The notes under the pieces: model-generated
Database searches by the model: none
What the model was told of the DNA's origin: nothing
The model's input: only the letters and a program-made list of their open reading frames with translations
Assembly: GCF_001824475.1 (NCBI RefSeq)
Contig: NZ_MHXN01000039.1
Coordinates: forward strand, 113,708 to 177,707
DNA length: 64,000 nucleotides
DNA from: Phenylobacterium sp. RIFCSPHIGHO2_01_FULL_69_31
GTDB taxonomy: Bacteria > Pseudomonadota > Alphaproteobacteria > Caulobacterales > Caulobacteraceae
Reading direction: 5' to 3'
Program-made: the position numbers and the translations under genes
Part shown: one piece after another, positions 32,170-42,710 of the stretch
Layout of the letters: every line of letters starts with the position of its first letter
Numbering within the stretch: the stretch's first letter is position 1

Positions 32170-33396
32170 ATGAGCAAGGCCGAACGACTGGGGTTCTCGA
32201 AGACGCGCCTGGAGCGGATCGACCGCTTCCTTGATGAGAAGTACGTCGGCCCCGGCCGCATGCCCCACGCCCAGTTCCTGCTGGCGCGCGGCGGCGAGGT
32301 CGTCCACCAGACGGTGCTCGGGATGCAGGACCCCGAGCGCGGAGTGAAGCTGGGCGAAGACACCGTCTACCGCATCTATTCCATGACCAAGCCGGTGACA
32401 TCGGTCGCCTTGATGAGCCTGGTCGAGGAGGGCCTGATCGCCCTCGACGATCCGGTCTCGCGGCACATTCCGGAGTGGAAGGACCTGGGCGTCTTCTCAG
32501 CAGGAGTGAACCCGGTGTTCGCCACCACCCCGCCCGGGCGGCCTATGCAGGTAGTCGACCTGCTGCGGCATACCTCCGGCCTGACCTACGGCTTTCAGAA
32601 CCGCACCAACGTCGACGCCGCCTACAGGAAGCTCAAGCTGGAGGCGATGCACGGCGAGCACGACCTCGAGGCGATGATCGACATGCTCGCGCGCCTGCCG
32701 CTCGAGTTCTCGCCCGGGGAGGCGTGGAACTACTCCGTCGCCACCGACGTCTGCGGCTATCTGGTGCAGAAGATCGCCGGCAAGCCGCTGGACCAGGTGT
32801 TCCAGGAGCGAATCTTCGAGCCGCTGAAAATGGTCGACACCGGCTTCCACGTCCGCGACGACCAGCGCGGCCGGTTCGCCGCCTGCTACGACGCCGTCCT
32901 CGGCGGCAAGATGAAGCTGCAGGACGATCCACAGACGAGCCCCTATCTCGCCCCGCCCGCCCTGCTGTCCGGCGGCGGCGGCCTGGTGAGCACGGCGGCG
33001 GATTACATGCGGTTCGCGGGCATGCTGCTGAACCGCGGCGAGCTAGACGGCGCCCGCATCCTGGCGCCCAAGACCGTCGATCTGATGGCGTCCAACCACC
33101 TGCCCGGCGGCTCGGACCTGACCGAGATGTCCCGCTCGCTGTTCTCGGAGAGCACCAACGCCGGCGTCGGCTTCGGCCTGGGCTTTGCGGTGGTGTTCGA
33201 CCCGCCGCAGACCCTGATCCCGTGCAGCCTGGGCGAGTTCTACTGGGGCGGCGCGGCGTCCACGGCGTTCTGGGTCGACCCGATGGAGGACGTCACCGCG
33301 GTCTTCATGACCCAGCTCCTGCCGTCGTCCACCTATCCCATCCGGCGCGAACTCAGGACCCTGGTCTATTCGGCGCTGATGGAGACGAACGGCTAG
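32170..33396 (+). CDS. Serine hydrolase (beta-lactamase/esterase class C family)
   Basis: YRIYSMTKPVTSVALMSLVEEG (SxxK); WNYSVATDVCGYLVQ. Confidence 0.93.
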   Translation: MSKAERLGFSKTRLERIDRFLDEKYVGPGRMPHAQFLLARGGEVVHQTVLGMQDPERGVKLGEDTVYRIYSMTKPVTSVALMSLVEEGLIALDDPVSRHIPEWKDLGVFSAGVNPVFATTPPGRPMQVVDLLRHTSGLTYGFQNRTNVDAAYRKLKLEAMHGEHDLEAMIDMLARLPLEFSPGEAWNYSVATDVCGYLVQKIAGKPLDQVFQERIFEPLKMVDTGFHVRDDQRGRFAACYDAVLGGKMKLQDDPQTSPYLAPPALLSGGGGLVSTAADYMRFAGMLLNRGELDGARILAPKTVDLMASNHLPGGSDLTEMSRSLFSESTNAGVGFGLGFAVVFDPPQTLIPCSLGEFYWGGAASTAFWVDPMEDVTAVFMTQLLPSSTYPIRRELRTLVYSALMETNG

Positions 33397-34930
33397 GCTC
33401 CGCCCGTTCCGCGGCTTCGGCCAGGACTTCCGCCTCCTCGATCATCGGCTGGCCGAAGCCGGTGTCGGGCTCGTCGGTGACCGGCGGGGTCGTGGGCAGC
33501 ATGCGCGATGTCCGCCAGCCGCCCCAGACGTAGTAGGCCCAGGCCAGCAACAGGGTCGTGAAGCTGCCGATCGGGAAACTGATCCAGATGGCGTTGGCGC
33601 CCAGGTACGGCTCGAGGATGTTGGCCAGTGGCACCCGCACGCCCCACAGCGCGATGATCATCGCCAGCAGGGGCGGCCAGACCGCTCCGGTGGCGCGGAC
33701 GACGCCGGAGAAGATGAAGGCCAGGCCGAAGGGGATGAAGCCCCAGAGCACGATGGAATTGATGTGCACCGCGATGGGGAGCGAGGGGCTGGTTCCCGGC
33801 AGGAAGGCCTGCAACACCCAGGGGTCCGCGAAGTAGATCGCCACCACGGGAAGGCCCGTGAACACCAGGGCGTAGAGCACGCCCGAGCGCGCCACCTGCT
33901 CCACGCGGTCCATCTTGCCCGCGCCGACGTTCTGGGCGGCCATGGACGAGACCGCCGCGCCCAGGGCCATGGCGGGCATCTGCACATAGGTCCAGAGCTG
34001 GCTCGCCGCCCCATAGGCTGCGGAGGTGTGCACCCCGTGCCGGTTGACGAGGCTCATCATGGTGACGGCCGCCAGGCTGGTCACCATCATCTGGAAGCCC
34101 ATGGGCAGGCCCTTGAGCACCAGTCCGCGGATGATGGAGAGGTCCGGCAGCAACAGGTGGAACTCGCCCGGCCGCAGCACCAGGATCGAGCCCTTGCGGT
34201 AGAGGTGGACGATCATCGCCACGAGCGTGATCGTCTGGGAGACCAGGGTCGCGTAGGCCGACCCGGCGATACCGAGCTTCGGGAACGGGCCGTAGCCGGT
34301 GATCAGCAGCGGGTTCAGCACCACGTCCATGCCCACCGCCAGCAGCGAGAAATAGAATGGCGTGCGGCTGTCGCCCGTGCCGCGCTGGGCCATCATCACG
34401 TACGAGAAGAAGTACATGAACGGCATGGCCGAGAAGATGACCCGCAGGTAGGCGACGGCGTCGCGCTTCGCCTCCTCGGGCGTGCCCATCCAGGTCAGGA
34501 TATGCGGCGTCAGCAGCGCGCCCAGCAGGCCCACGCTCAGCGACACCACGATGAAGAAGGCCGTCGAGGTGCCGATCACCTTCTTGGCCGCCGTCATGTC
34601 GCGGGCGCCCATGGCGTGGCCGATCATGATGTTCGAGGCCATCGACAGGCCGAAGACGGCGCCCAGCATCAGGAACATGATCTGGTTGGCGTTGGAGGTG
34701 GCGGTCAGGGCCGCCTCGCCCAGCACGTGGCTGACCCAGATGGCGTTGGCCGAGCCGTTCAGCGACTGGAGGATGTTGGTCGCCAGCACCGGCAGGGCGA
34801 ACAGGATCAGCGTCCGGCCGATGGGCCCGGTGGTGAGGTCCGGTACTTTCCGGCCCGGCGGACCACCTGGTCCCCGCGCCGCTGTCGCACCCCCAGCCAC
34901 AGCCGCCCCCTGAAAACGCACGCGCTCCAT
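33353..34930 (-). CDS. MATE family efflux transporter
   Basis: TTGPIGRTLILFALPVLATNILQSLNGSANAIWVSHVLGEAALTATSNANQIMF; 12 hydrophobic segments; 3' end overlaps the convergent hydrolase gene. Confidence 0.93.
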   Translation of the reverse strand: MERVRFQGAAVAGGATAARGPGGPPGRKVPDLTTGPIGRTLILFALPVLATNILQSLNGSANAIWVSHVLGEAALTATSNANQIMFLMLGAVFGLSMASNIMIGHAMGARDMTAAKKVIGTSTAFFIVVSLSVGLLGALLTPHILTWMGTPEEAKRDAVAYLRVIFSAMPFMYFFSYVMMAQRGTGDSRTPFYFSLLAVGMDVVLNPLLITGYGPFPKLGIAGSAYATLVSQTITLVAMIVHLYRKGSILVLRPGEFHLLLPDLSIIRGLVLKGLPMGFQMMVTSLAAVTMMSLVNRHGVHTSAAYGAASQLWTYVQMPAMALGAAVSSMAAQNVGAGKMDRVEQVARSGVLYALVFTGLPVVAIYFADPWVLQAFLPGTSPSLPIAVHINSIVLWGFIPFGLAFIFSGVVRATGAVWPPLLAMIIALWGVRVPLANILEPYLGANAIWISFPIGSFTTLLLAWAYYVWGGWRTSRMLPTTPPVTDEPDTGFGQPMIEEAEVLAEAAERAEPSRSSPSAPNRPGS

Positions 34931-35022
34931 ACCGCTTCTACGGGGCGCGCCGGGTCGGGTTCAAGCGCGGCCGTCCGCATGGCGCCGCTTGAGGGTCATG
35001 GGTTTCGCGCTATGGAAGGCGC

Positions 35023-35910
35023 ATGACCGTCCAGATCCTGCAATTCGGAACCACCGGCCAGCTCGCCACCGAGCTCCTGCGCCAGGCGCCCGCCCACGAC
35101 GTGGCGCTGGCGGCGCTCGGCCGGGCGGACGCCGATTTTGCCGACCCTGCGGCCTGCGCCCGCAAGGTGATGGAGGCGCGTCCGGACCTGGTGATCATCG
35201 CTGCGGCCTACACCGCCGTGGACCAGGCCGAGAGCGAGCCGGACCTGGCGCGGGCCGTGAACGCGGGGTCTCCGGGCGCTATCGCCGCGGCGGCCGATGC
35301 GGTCGGCGCGGCCGTGATCAATGTCTCAACCGACTATGTGTTCGACGGCGCCGGCGGCGCGCCCTACGCCGAGGATGCGCCCACCAATCCGCTGAACACC
35401 TATGGCGCCACCAAGCTGGAGGGCGAGACGGCGGTGGCCGCGGCCTGCCGCCGGTCGCTCAACATCCGCACCTCGTGGGTGATCTCGCCGCACGGCAAGA
35501 ACTTCGTGAAGACCATGCTGCGGGTCGCGGCCGCCGGCACGCCGCTCAAGGTCGTCGACGACCAGTCGGGCCGGCCGACCTCGGCCGCCGACCTGGCCGG
35601 GTTCATCCTGTCCCAGGCTGCGCGGCTCTCCCAGGCCAAGGCCGAAGATCCGATGTTCGGGACGGTCCACTTCGCCAACGACGGCGAGGTCACCTGGCGC
35701 GACTTCGCGGTCGAGATCTTCGCCCAGGCGCTGGGTGAGCAGGCGCCTGAGGTGGGGGCTCAGAAGACCGCCGACTACAAGACCCCGGCCCAGCGGCCCC
35801 TGCGCGCCACCATGGATCTGGGCAAGCTCGAACGCGTCTACGGCGTGAAGCCCCGCCCGTGGCAGGAGGCTCTGGCCGAGGTGGTCGCGGAGATCAGGCC
35901 GAACCCCTGA
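35023..35910 (+). CDS. rfbD: dTDP-4-dehydrorhamnose reductase
   Basis: ILQFGTTGQLATELLRQAP; STDYVFDGAGGAPYAEDAPTNPLNTYGATKLEGE. Confidence 0.93.
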   Translation: MTVQILQFGTTGQLATELLRQAPAHDVALAALGRADADFADPAACARKVMEARPDLVIIAAAYTAVDQAESEPDLARAVNAGSPGAIAAAADAVGAAVINVSTDYVFDGAGGAPYAEDAPTNPLNTYGATKLEGETAVAAACRRSLNIRTSWVISPHGKNFVKTMLRVAAAGTPLKVVDDQSGRPTSAADLAGFILSQAARLSQAKAEDPMFGTVHFANDGEVTWRDFAVEIFAQALGEQAPEVGAQKTADYKTPAQRPLRATMDLGKLERVYGVKPRPWQEALAEVVAEIRPNP

Positions 35911-36153
35911 CCACTCTCACGGCGCGGCGGGTGCGGCGGCGAGGGCCGCCGACCCGGACGGGCCCTTCGCGCGCGCCCCGCCAGGACTGGGCGCCGCCAA
36001 CGTAATGATCGCCAGGACCGCCAGCGTCAGCGCGAGCAGGGCGAGGTTCCGCGTCAGATACATGCACGGTCCGTGCCGCAATCTTTCGGCGGGTTCAAGC
36101 GGCCCGCGGCCGCAGGGCGCCCATTCTGAGGAGGCCCTGCGGTGGGGCGGCGC

Positions 36154-37539
36154 TCACGCCTCGGCGAGCCGGCTCTTTGCCCGGCCGTAGAGCAGGTAGG
36201 CCACGACCCCGATGGCGTTCCAGATGAAGAAGAACGCGATGGTCTTCACCGTGAGGCTGGTGAACAGGTACAGGCACCCCAGCACGGCCGCCGGGCCGAT
36301 CACCCAGACCAGCGGGGTGCGGAACGGCCGCTCCAGTTCGGGCGAACGGCGGCGCAGCACCATCACCGCGAAGGCCGTGGCGATGAAGGCGGCCAAGGTG
36401 CCGGCGTTGGCCAGCGAGGCGATCTCGTCCAGGGGCATGAACCCCGAAATGATGGCCGCGATCACGCCCGTCAGGATCGTCACCGCCGTGGGCACGCCGC
36501 GGGGACCGACCGCCGCCAGCCGGCGGGGCAGCAGGCCGTCGCGGGCCATGGCGAAAAACACCCGGCTCTGGCCGAACATGAAGACCATGATCACCGTCGG
36601 CATCGCCACCACCGCTGCCCCGGCGATGATCGCCGCCGCGCCCGGCTTGCCCAGTTCCTTCAGCACGAAGGCCAGGGGCTCGGGACTCTTGGAGAACAGG
36701 CCGAACGGCACCGCGCCCAAGGCCACGGCCGCCACCACCATGTAGATCAGCGTGCAGACCGCCATCGAACCCACGATGCCGATGGTCAGGTCGCGCTTGG
36801 GGTTCTTGGCCTCCTCGGCCGCCGTCGAGATCGCATCGAAGCCGTAGAAGGCGAAGAAGATGATCGCCGCCGCGCCCATCACCCCGAACTTGGTGCCGTC
36901 GATGTCGTGGGCCCCGAAGCCGAAGGGCGCGAAGGGCTGGAAGTTGGCGGCGTCGAAGGCCGGCAGGGTGAAGGCCACGAAGGCCGCCAGGGCCACCAGC
37001 TTCACGCAGACCAGGATGAAGTTGACCGTGGCGCTCTCGCGCGTGCCGACCAGCAGCATGCCGGTGACCGCGAGGGCGATGAAGATGGCCGGCAGGTCCA
37101 CGACGCCTCCGGCGAGGATGGCTTCGGGTACGCCCCAGCCCGCCTGGCGGATCAGGCCGGACGCATAGCCCGACCAGCCCACCGACACGGCGCTGCAGAC
37201 CAGGGTGTATTCGAGGATCAGGCTCCAGCCGATGACCCACGCGAGGCCCTCGCCCAGGGTGACGTAGGAATAGGTGTAGGCGCTGCCGGCCTGGGGGGTC
37301 AGGCTGGCCATCTCGGCGTAGCACAGCGCCGCGCAGGCGCAGACGGCGCCCGCCACCGCAAACGAGAGGATGACTGCCGGGCCGGCCAGGCCCGCCGCCA
37401 CGCCGGTGAGGGTGTAGATGCCGGTGCCGATGATCGCGCCGATGCCCAGGGCCATCAGGTGCGGCCACCCCAGGGTGGGCTTCAGGTGACGCTCGGCATG
37501 CGCCTGTTCGATCGGCTTCCGGCGGGTGATGAAACTCAT
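36154..37539 (-). CDS. APC family amino acid permease
   Basis: HLKPTLGWPHLMALGIGAIIGTGIYTLTGVAAGLAGPAVILSFAVAG; start MSFITRRKPI. Confidence 0.95.
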   Translation of the reverse strand: MSFITRRKPIEQAHAERHLKPTLGWPHLMALGIGAIIGTGIYTLTGVAAGLAGPAVILSFAVAGAVCACAALCYAEMASLTPQAGSAYTYSYVTLGEGLAWVIGWSLILEYTLVCSAVSVGWSGYASGLIRQAGWGVPEAILAGGVVDLPAIFIALAVTGMLLVGTRESATVNFILVCVKLVALAAFVAFTLPAFDAANFQPFAPFGFGAHDIDGTKFGVMGAAAIIFFAFYGFDAISTAAEEAKNPKRDLTIGIVGSMAVCTLIYMVVAAVALGAVPFGLFSKSPEPLAFVLKELGKPGAAAIIAGAAVVAMPTVIMVFMFGQSRVFFAMARDGLLPRRLAAVGPRGVPTAVTILTGVIAAIISGFMPLDEIASLANAGTLAAFIATAFAVMVLRRRSPELERPFRTPLVWVIGPAAVLGCLYLFTSLTVKTIAFFFIWNAIGVVAYLLYGRAKSRLAEA

Positions 37540-37665
37540 GGGCGCCCCCTCTTGTGGGCCGACATTTGCCCTGAGCCGCACCGAACTGCCAAGCCTTGCC
37601 CCGAAACCCTTGGCGCCGGGGCCGACGTGCGCCAGCTTGGCCGCTCTTTGGGGAGAGCGTGTCTC

Positions 37666-39408
37666 ATGCGTCGAGTGATCCTGGCCTTGATGTTGCTGCT
37701 GCTCGCCGGCCCGGCGCTGGCCGACGATGCGGCGATGACCAAACTGGCGGCCGACTACGACGCCTGGCTGCTCTCGGAAGACCCCATCACCGCCGGCCGC
37801 CAGGGCGACCGGGCCGCCCTCTCGAAGCTGCCGGACGTGACGCCCGCGGCCGATGCCCGGCGCCTGAAGGCGCTGAAGGCCTTCCAGGCTCGCCTCGCCA
37901 CCGTGCCCGAGGCCGGCCTCTCGGACAACGCCGCCGCCAGCCGCGGCTACATGGCCTGGGAACTGGGCAGCCGGGTCGGCCAGATCGAGCACGACACGGC
38001 GCGCATGCCCGTCTCGTCCGACGGCGGTTTCGAGGACACGCTGAACTATGTGGCCGCCACCACGCCGATGCGATCCGCTGCCGACGCGGAAGCCTGGATC
38101 GCCCGGCTGGAAGCCCTGCCCGGCTACTACCGCGACAACATCGAGAACGCCCGCCGCGGCATCCGTACCGGCTTCACCCAGCCGAAGCCCACCGTCGACA
38201 TCATCCTGGCCCGCGCCAAGGCGGCGGCCGTCGCGCCGCTCGATACCGACCCGCTGCTGCGCCCCTTCCGCAAGTTGCCCGACGGCATCCCGGCCGAGCA
38301 GCAGGTCGCCCTGCGCGCCCGGGCCACGGCCGTGGTCCGCGAGCGCATCCGCCCGGCGCAGCGCGACTTCGCCGCCTTCATGGAGCGCGAGTACGCCCCG
38401 GCCGCCCGCAAGGGCCTTGGCGTGCGCACCGCGCCCGGCGGCGAAGCCTTCTATCGATTCGCGGTGAAGGACTTCACGACCACCGGTCTGTCGCCCGACG
38501 AGGTCTACGCCCTGGGCGAGCGCGAGGTTGCGCGCATCCGCGCCCAGATGCTGGTGACCATGAAGGAGGCCGGTTTCGCCGGCGACCTGCCTGCCTTCAT
38601 CGCCATGCTGCGCAAGGACCCGAAGTTCTACGCCACCTCGCGCCAAGACCTGCTGGAGAAGGCTTCCGAGATCGCCAAGCGGATCGATGACCAGCTGCCC
38701 GGTTGGTATGGGACCCTGCCGCGCCTGACCTACGGCGTCCGCCCCGTGCCGCCCGAGATCGAGGCCGCCTACACCACCGGCCGCTACTTCCAGGGCAGCC
38801 CCGAGCAGGGCGTGGCCGGAGGCTACATGGTCAACACCTTCGCCCTCGACCAGCGGCCGCTCTACGAGCTGCCGGCGCTCACCGCCCACGAGGCCGTCCC
38901 CGGCCACCACCTGCAGATCGCCCTGGCCCAGGAGCTGAAGGACGTGCCGATGTTCCGGCGCGAGGGCGGCGTAACCGCTTTCGTCGAAGGCTGGGGCCTC
39001 TATTCCGAGAAGGTGGCCGGCGAAATGGGCATCTATCGCGACGCCTACGAGCGGTTCGGCCAGCTCAGCTACGAGATGTGGCGCGCCTGCCGCCTGGTGG
39101 CCGACACCGGCATCCACTGGAAGGGCTGGACCCGTGAGCAGGCCGAGGCGTGCTTCCTGGAGAACACGGCGCTCGCCCCGCTCAACATCACCGTCGAGGT
39201 CGACCGCTACATCTCCTGGCCCGGCCAGGCCCTGGGCTACAAGATCGGCGAGCTCAAGTTCCTGGAGCTTCGCGCCCGCGCCAAGGCCAGGCTGGGCGAG
39301 CGCTTCGACATCCGCCGCTTCCACGACGCCGTCCTGCTCGCCGGGCCCCTGCCGATGGACCTGCTGGAGGCCCGCGTCGACGCCTGGATCACCGCCGGCG
39401 GACGGTAG
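37666..39408 (+). CDS. DUF885 family exported protein (M32-like metallopeptidase family)
   Basis: Signal peptide MRRVILALMLLLLAGPALAD; ALTAHEAVPGHHLQIALAQE (HExxxxHH-like) ; VEGWGLYSEKVAGEMG. Confidence 0.92.
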   Translation: MRRVILALMLLLLAGPALADDAAMTKLAADYDAWLLSEDPITAGRQGDRAALSKLPDVTPAADARRLKALKAFQARLATVPEAGLSDNAAASRGYMAWELGSRVGQIEHDTARMPVSSDGGFEDTLNYVAATTPMRSAADAEAWIARLEALPGYYRDNIENARRGIRTGFTQPKPTVDIILARAKAAAVAPLDTDPLLRPFRKLPDGIPAEQQVALRARATAVVRERIRPAQRDFAAFMEREYAPAARKGLGVRTAPGGEAFYRFAVKDFTTTGLSPDEVYALGEREVARIRAQMLVTMKEAGFAGDLPAFIAMLRKDPKFYATSRQDLLEKASEIAKRIDDQLPGWYGTLPRLTYGVRPVPPEIEAAYTTGRYFQGSPEQGVAGGYMVNTFALDQRPLYELPALTAHEAVPGHHLQIALAQELKDVPMFRREGGVTAFVEGWGLYSEKVAGEMGIYRDAYERFGQLSYEMWRACRLVADTGIHWKGWTREQAEACFLENTALAPLNITVEVDRYISWPGQALGYKIGELKFLELRARAKARLGERFDIRRFHDAVLLAGPLPMDLLEARVDAWITAGGR

Positions 39409-39571
39409 GGGGAAGGCTCCAAACACCTCGCCGGAACCCATCTGAACATTGATCAGAAATAATGATGCAACGCGTCGATGCTTGGGTATGATTTGGCGTA
39501 ACAGACAATTTTAAGGGCCTGGGCGCGGACGGGGCGACACGACCTCCGCCGGATCCATGGGGAGGAGCATT

Positions 39572-41662
39572 ATGACGACCAAGACGCGTATTTCCGCGTT
39601 GGCGACGACGGTCGCCGCCAGCGGCCTGGTGTTCGGCTGCGCGGCCGACGGCCAGGCGCCGAACGCCCTGTCGGCAGGGTCGCCCACGTCCGCCGCGGTC
39701 GCCAGCTCGGCCACCCCCACCACCGTCGACAACTTCATGCTCGCCGACACCGAGTACATGGGTCACGAGCTCTATCGCACCGACGCCAAGGCGATCGTGC
39801 TCATCAGCCACGCCAACGGCTGCCCGATCGTGCGCAACCTGGCGCCGGCGCTGAAGGCCCTGAAGGCCAAGTACGAGAGCCAGGGCGTGCAGTTCCTGAT
39901 GGTGAACTCCGCCATCCAGGACAGCATGGAGGCGATCGCCAAGGAGAAGGCCGAGTACGGCTTCGACATCCCGATCCTGAAGGACGCCAACCAGCTGGTC
40001 GGCGAGCAGCTGGGCGTGACCCGGACCGCCGAGGTTTTCGTCATCGACCCCAAGACCTGGAAGATCACCTACCGCGGCCCGCTCGACGACCGGCTCGACT
40101 ACGGAACCCAGAAGGCGGTGGCTCAGCACACCTGGGCCGCCGACGCCATCGACGCCACCCTCGCCGGCCGCCAGGCCATGGCCGCCAGCAAGCAGAGCGT
40201 GGGCTGCCTGATCGACTTCCCGAACCGCAAGGTGGCGACGATCTCCTACGTCAAGGAGGTCGCCCCGATCCTCGAGAAGAAGTGCGCCGCCTGCCACACC
40301 GAGGGCGGCATCGGCCCATTCGCCATGTCGAGCTACGAGATGGTCAAGGGCTTCTCGCCCATGATCCGCGAGGTGCTGCGCACCGACCGCATGCCGCCGT
40401 GGAACGTGGACCCGCACGTCAGCAAGTTCGCCGACGACAAGAGCCTGACGCCCGCTGAGATCAAGACGGTGGTCCACTGGGTCGAGCAGGGCGCGCCCCG
40501 CGACGGCACGACCGACCCGTTGGCGGTCGCCGCCAAGAAGCGGGTGGTGGCGGAATGGCCGCTCGGCAAGCCGGACCTGGTCCTGGAGCTGCCGACCTAC
40601 AAGATCCCCGCCTCGGGCGTGGTCGACTACCAGCGCCCGATCGTCGTGAACCCGCTGACCGAGGGCAAGTGGGTCAAGGCCTCGACCTATGTCGTCAACC
40701 AGCGCCAGGCGGTGCACCACTTCCTGTCGGGCTACCTCAAGGAGGTGCCGGCCGACGGCAAGGGCAACGAAAGCCGCTGGGGCGCCTCCATGGGCGGCTA
40801 TGCGGTGGGCGCCGAGAGCACCCTGTGGCCGACCAACGTCGGCAGCTACCTGCCGCCCGGCGGCGCCATCGGCTTCCAGGCGCACTACACGCCGTTCGGC
40901 AAGGAGGTGACCGACGCCTCCAAGATCGGGCTCTATTTCTACAAGGACGGCGAGAAGCCCGACCTCGTGATGCGCAACTCGGTGGTGGTGGACAACACCA
41001 TCGTCATCCCGCCGGGCGCCAGCCGCCACAAGGAGACGGCCTACATCGACTTCCCGAAGGATGCGCTGCTGTACTCGGCCTTCCCGCACGCCCACTACCG
41101 GGGCTACGCCTCCGACCTCTGGATCCAGTATCCGGACGGTTCGAAGAAGCGGCTGCTGGCCATGCCGCGGTACGACTTCAACTGGCAGCGGGAGTACACG
41201 TTCGCCGAGCCGCTGAAGGTGCCGGCGGGCTCGAAGCTGATCGCCAACTACTGGTACGACAACTCCAAGCAGAACCCGGCCAACCCCGACGCGACCAAGA
41301 CCATCGTCTGGGGCGACCAGTCGTGGGAGGAGATGTTCTACACCGCGGTCCGCTACCGCTGGCTGGACGAGACCTCCTCCAAGCTCACCAACTATGACGA
41401 GCTGATGGACCAGACCCGCCTCTTGGGCATGCTGGACGAGAACATCGACGGCACGATCCAGAAGGCGGAGCTCAAGGGCCAGCTCGGCGACCGTCTGACG
41501 CCCTACTTCGCCCAGATCGACCAGAACAAGTCGGGCGGCATCGAGAACGGCGAGCTGATGGCCGCGCTGAAGATGATGGGCGGCCGCCGTCGCGAGCAGG
41601 CCCAGCAGGCTCCGGCCGCGCCGGCGCCCGCCGCCCCGCCCAAGGCCGGGGGCGGCCGCTAA
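39572..41662 (+). CDS. Multidomain redox protein: lipoprotein signal, redoxin domain, c-type heme motif, PHM-like copper monooxygenase domain, EF-hands
   Basis: Lipobox-like GLVFGC; HANGCPIVRNLAPALKALKAKY; CAACH; VHHFLSGY, AHYTPFG, FPHAHYRG, WEEMF; DENIDGTIQKAEL and DQNKSGGIENGEL. Confidence 0.85.
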   Translation: MTTKTRISALATTVAASGLVFGCAADGQAPNALSAGSPTSAAVASSATPTTVDNFMLADTEYMGHELYRTDAKAIVLISHANGCPIVRNLAPALKALKAKYESQGVQFLMVNSAIQDSMEAIAKEKAEYGFDIPILKDANQLVGEQLGVTRTAEVFVIDPKTWKITYRGPLDDRLDYGTQKAVAQHTWAADAIDATLAGRQAMAASKQSVGCLIDFPNRKVATISYVKEVAPILEKKCAACHTEGGIGPFAMSSYEMVKGFSPMIREVLRTDRMPPWNVDPHVSKFADDKSLTPAEIKTVVHWVEQGAPRDGTTDPLAVAAKKRVVAEWPLGKPDLVLELPTYKIPASGVVDYQRPIVVNPLTEGKWVKASTYVVNQRQAVHHFLSGYLKEVPADGKGNESRWGASMGGYAVGAESTLWPTNVGSYLPPGGAIGFQAHYTPFGKEVTDASKIGLYFYKDGEKPDLVMRNSVVVDNTIVIPPGASRHKETAYIDFPKDALLYSAFPHAHYRGYASDLWIQYPDGSKKRLLAMPRYDFNWQREYTFAEPLKVPAGSKLIANYWYDNSKQNPANPDATKTIVWGDQSWEEMFYTAVRYRWLDETSSKLTNYDELMDQTRLLGMLDENIDGTIQKAELKGQLGDRLTPYFAQIDQNKSGGIENGELMAALKMMGGRRREQAQQAPAAPAPAAPPKAGGGR

Positions 41663-41715
41663 CCGGTAGCGCACACGGTCTCTCCCCGGCTAAGACCGGG
41701 GCCTGGGAGAGACCG

Positions 41716-42705
41716 ATGCGCCTGCTGATCTACGAACCTTCCTTCCGCCGCATCGAGGCGCAGATCGCCGAGCTCGGCCCTGCCGTCGAGCCGCTGCTCG
41801 TGACGACCTCGGGCGAGGTGACGTCGAACGGCGCCGTGCTGGACGCCGAGAGCGTCGACGCGGACGCGGCCTGGACCAATGCCGACGTCTTCTTCAGCCC
41901 CGTGGCCCGGGCCTTCATGGTCGCCATGCTGAAGTCGCCGGGCCTGAAATGGGTGCAGAGCGGGGCGGCGGGGTTCGACAATCCGGTCTTTGGCCAGATC
42001 GTCCAGAAGGGCGCGACGCTGACCACCAGCCACGGCCAGGCGGTGGGCATGGCGGACTACGTGATGTGGGGCGTACTCGACGCCCTCCAGGGCGGGGCCC
42101 AGCGGCGCGCCGCCCAGGCCGCCCATGAATGGAAGCGCGAACCGTTCCGCGAGGTCGCCGGATCGAACTGGACGATCGTGGGCTTCGGCGCCATCGGGAA
42201 GGGCGTGGCCGACCGCGCCCGGGCCTTCGGCGCACACATCACCGGCGTGCGCCGCAACCCCGCCGCCGACCCCTCGGCCGACCGCATCGCGGCCCAGGGC
42301 GACCTCCCAGGCCTCCTGCCGGCCGCCGACGTCGTGGTCCTCGCCTGCCCGCTGACCGCCGAGACGCGCCACATAGCCGACGCGGCGTTCTTCGGCGCCA
42401 TGAAGTCCGGCGCGATCTTCGTGAACGTGGGCCGCGGCGGGCTGGTCGACGAGCCTGCGCTGCTGGCGGCCCTGGACCGGGGCGTCCCCGAGCATGCTGT
42501 CCTCGACGTCTTCGAGACCGAGCCGTTGCCTGTCGAGAGCCGCTTCTGGGACCATCCGCGCGTGACGCTGACCCCCCACTCGTCGGGCATGAGTTCGGGC
42601 AACGCCCTACGCAACGACGCCCTCTTCCTCGACAACCTCGGCCGCTTCGTCCGCGGCGAACCGCTCCGCAACGTCGCGGATCCGAAGGACGTCCTGGCGG
42701 GGTGA
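41716..42705 (+). CDS. D-2-hydroxyacid dehydrogenase
   Basis: WTIVGFGAIGKGVADRARAFGAHITGVRR; FVNVGRGGLVDEPALLAALDRG. Confidence 0.93.
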   Translation: MRLLIYEPSFRRIEAQIAELGPAVEPLLVTTSGEVTSNGAVLDAESVDADAAWTNADVFFSPVARAFMVAMLKSPGLKWVQSGAAGFDNPVFGQIVQKGATLTTSHGQAVGMADYVMWGVLDALQGGAQRRAAQAAHEWKREPFREVAGSNWTIVGFGAIGKGVADRARAFGAHITGVRRNPAADPSADRIAAQGDLPGLLPAADVVVLACPLTAETRHIADAAFFGAMKSGAIFVNVGRGGLVDEPALLAALDRGVPEHAVLDVFETEPLPVESRFWDHPRVTLTPHSSGMSSGNALRNDALFLDNLGRFVRGEPLRNVADPKDVLAG

Positions 42706-42710
42706 GTATC

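Noticed and set aside
36142-39441. Two >1000-aa ORFs (36142..39408 + and 36154..39441 -) apparently spanning the permease and the DUF885 gene
   Set aside because: Each is a real gene (36154..37539 on minus, 37666..39408 on plus) extended through antisense or intergenic sequence that happens to be stop-free in high-GC DNA; the extensions have H/D/R/G-rich shadow composition and no domain signature.
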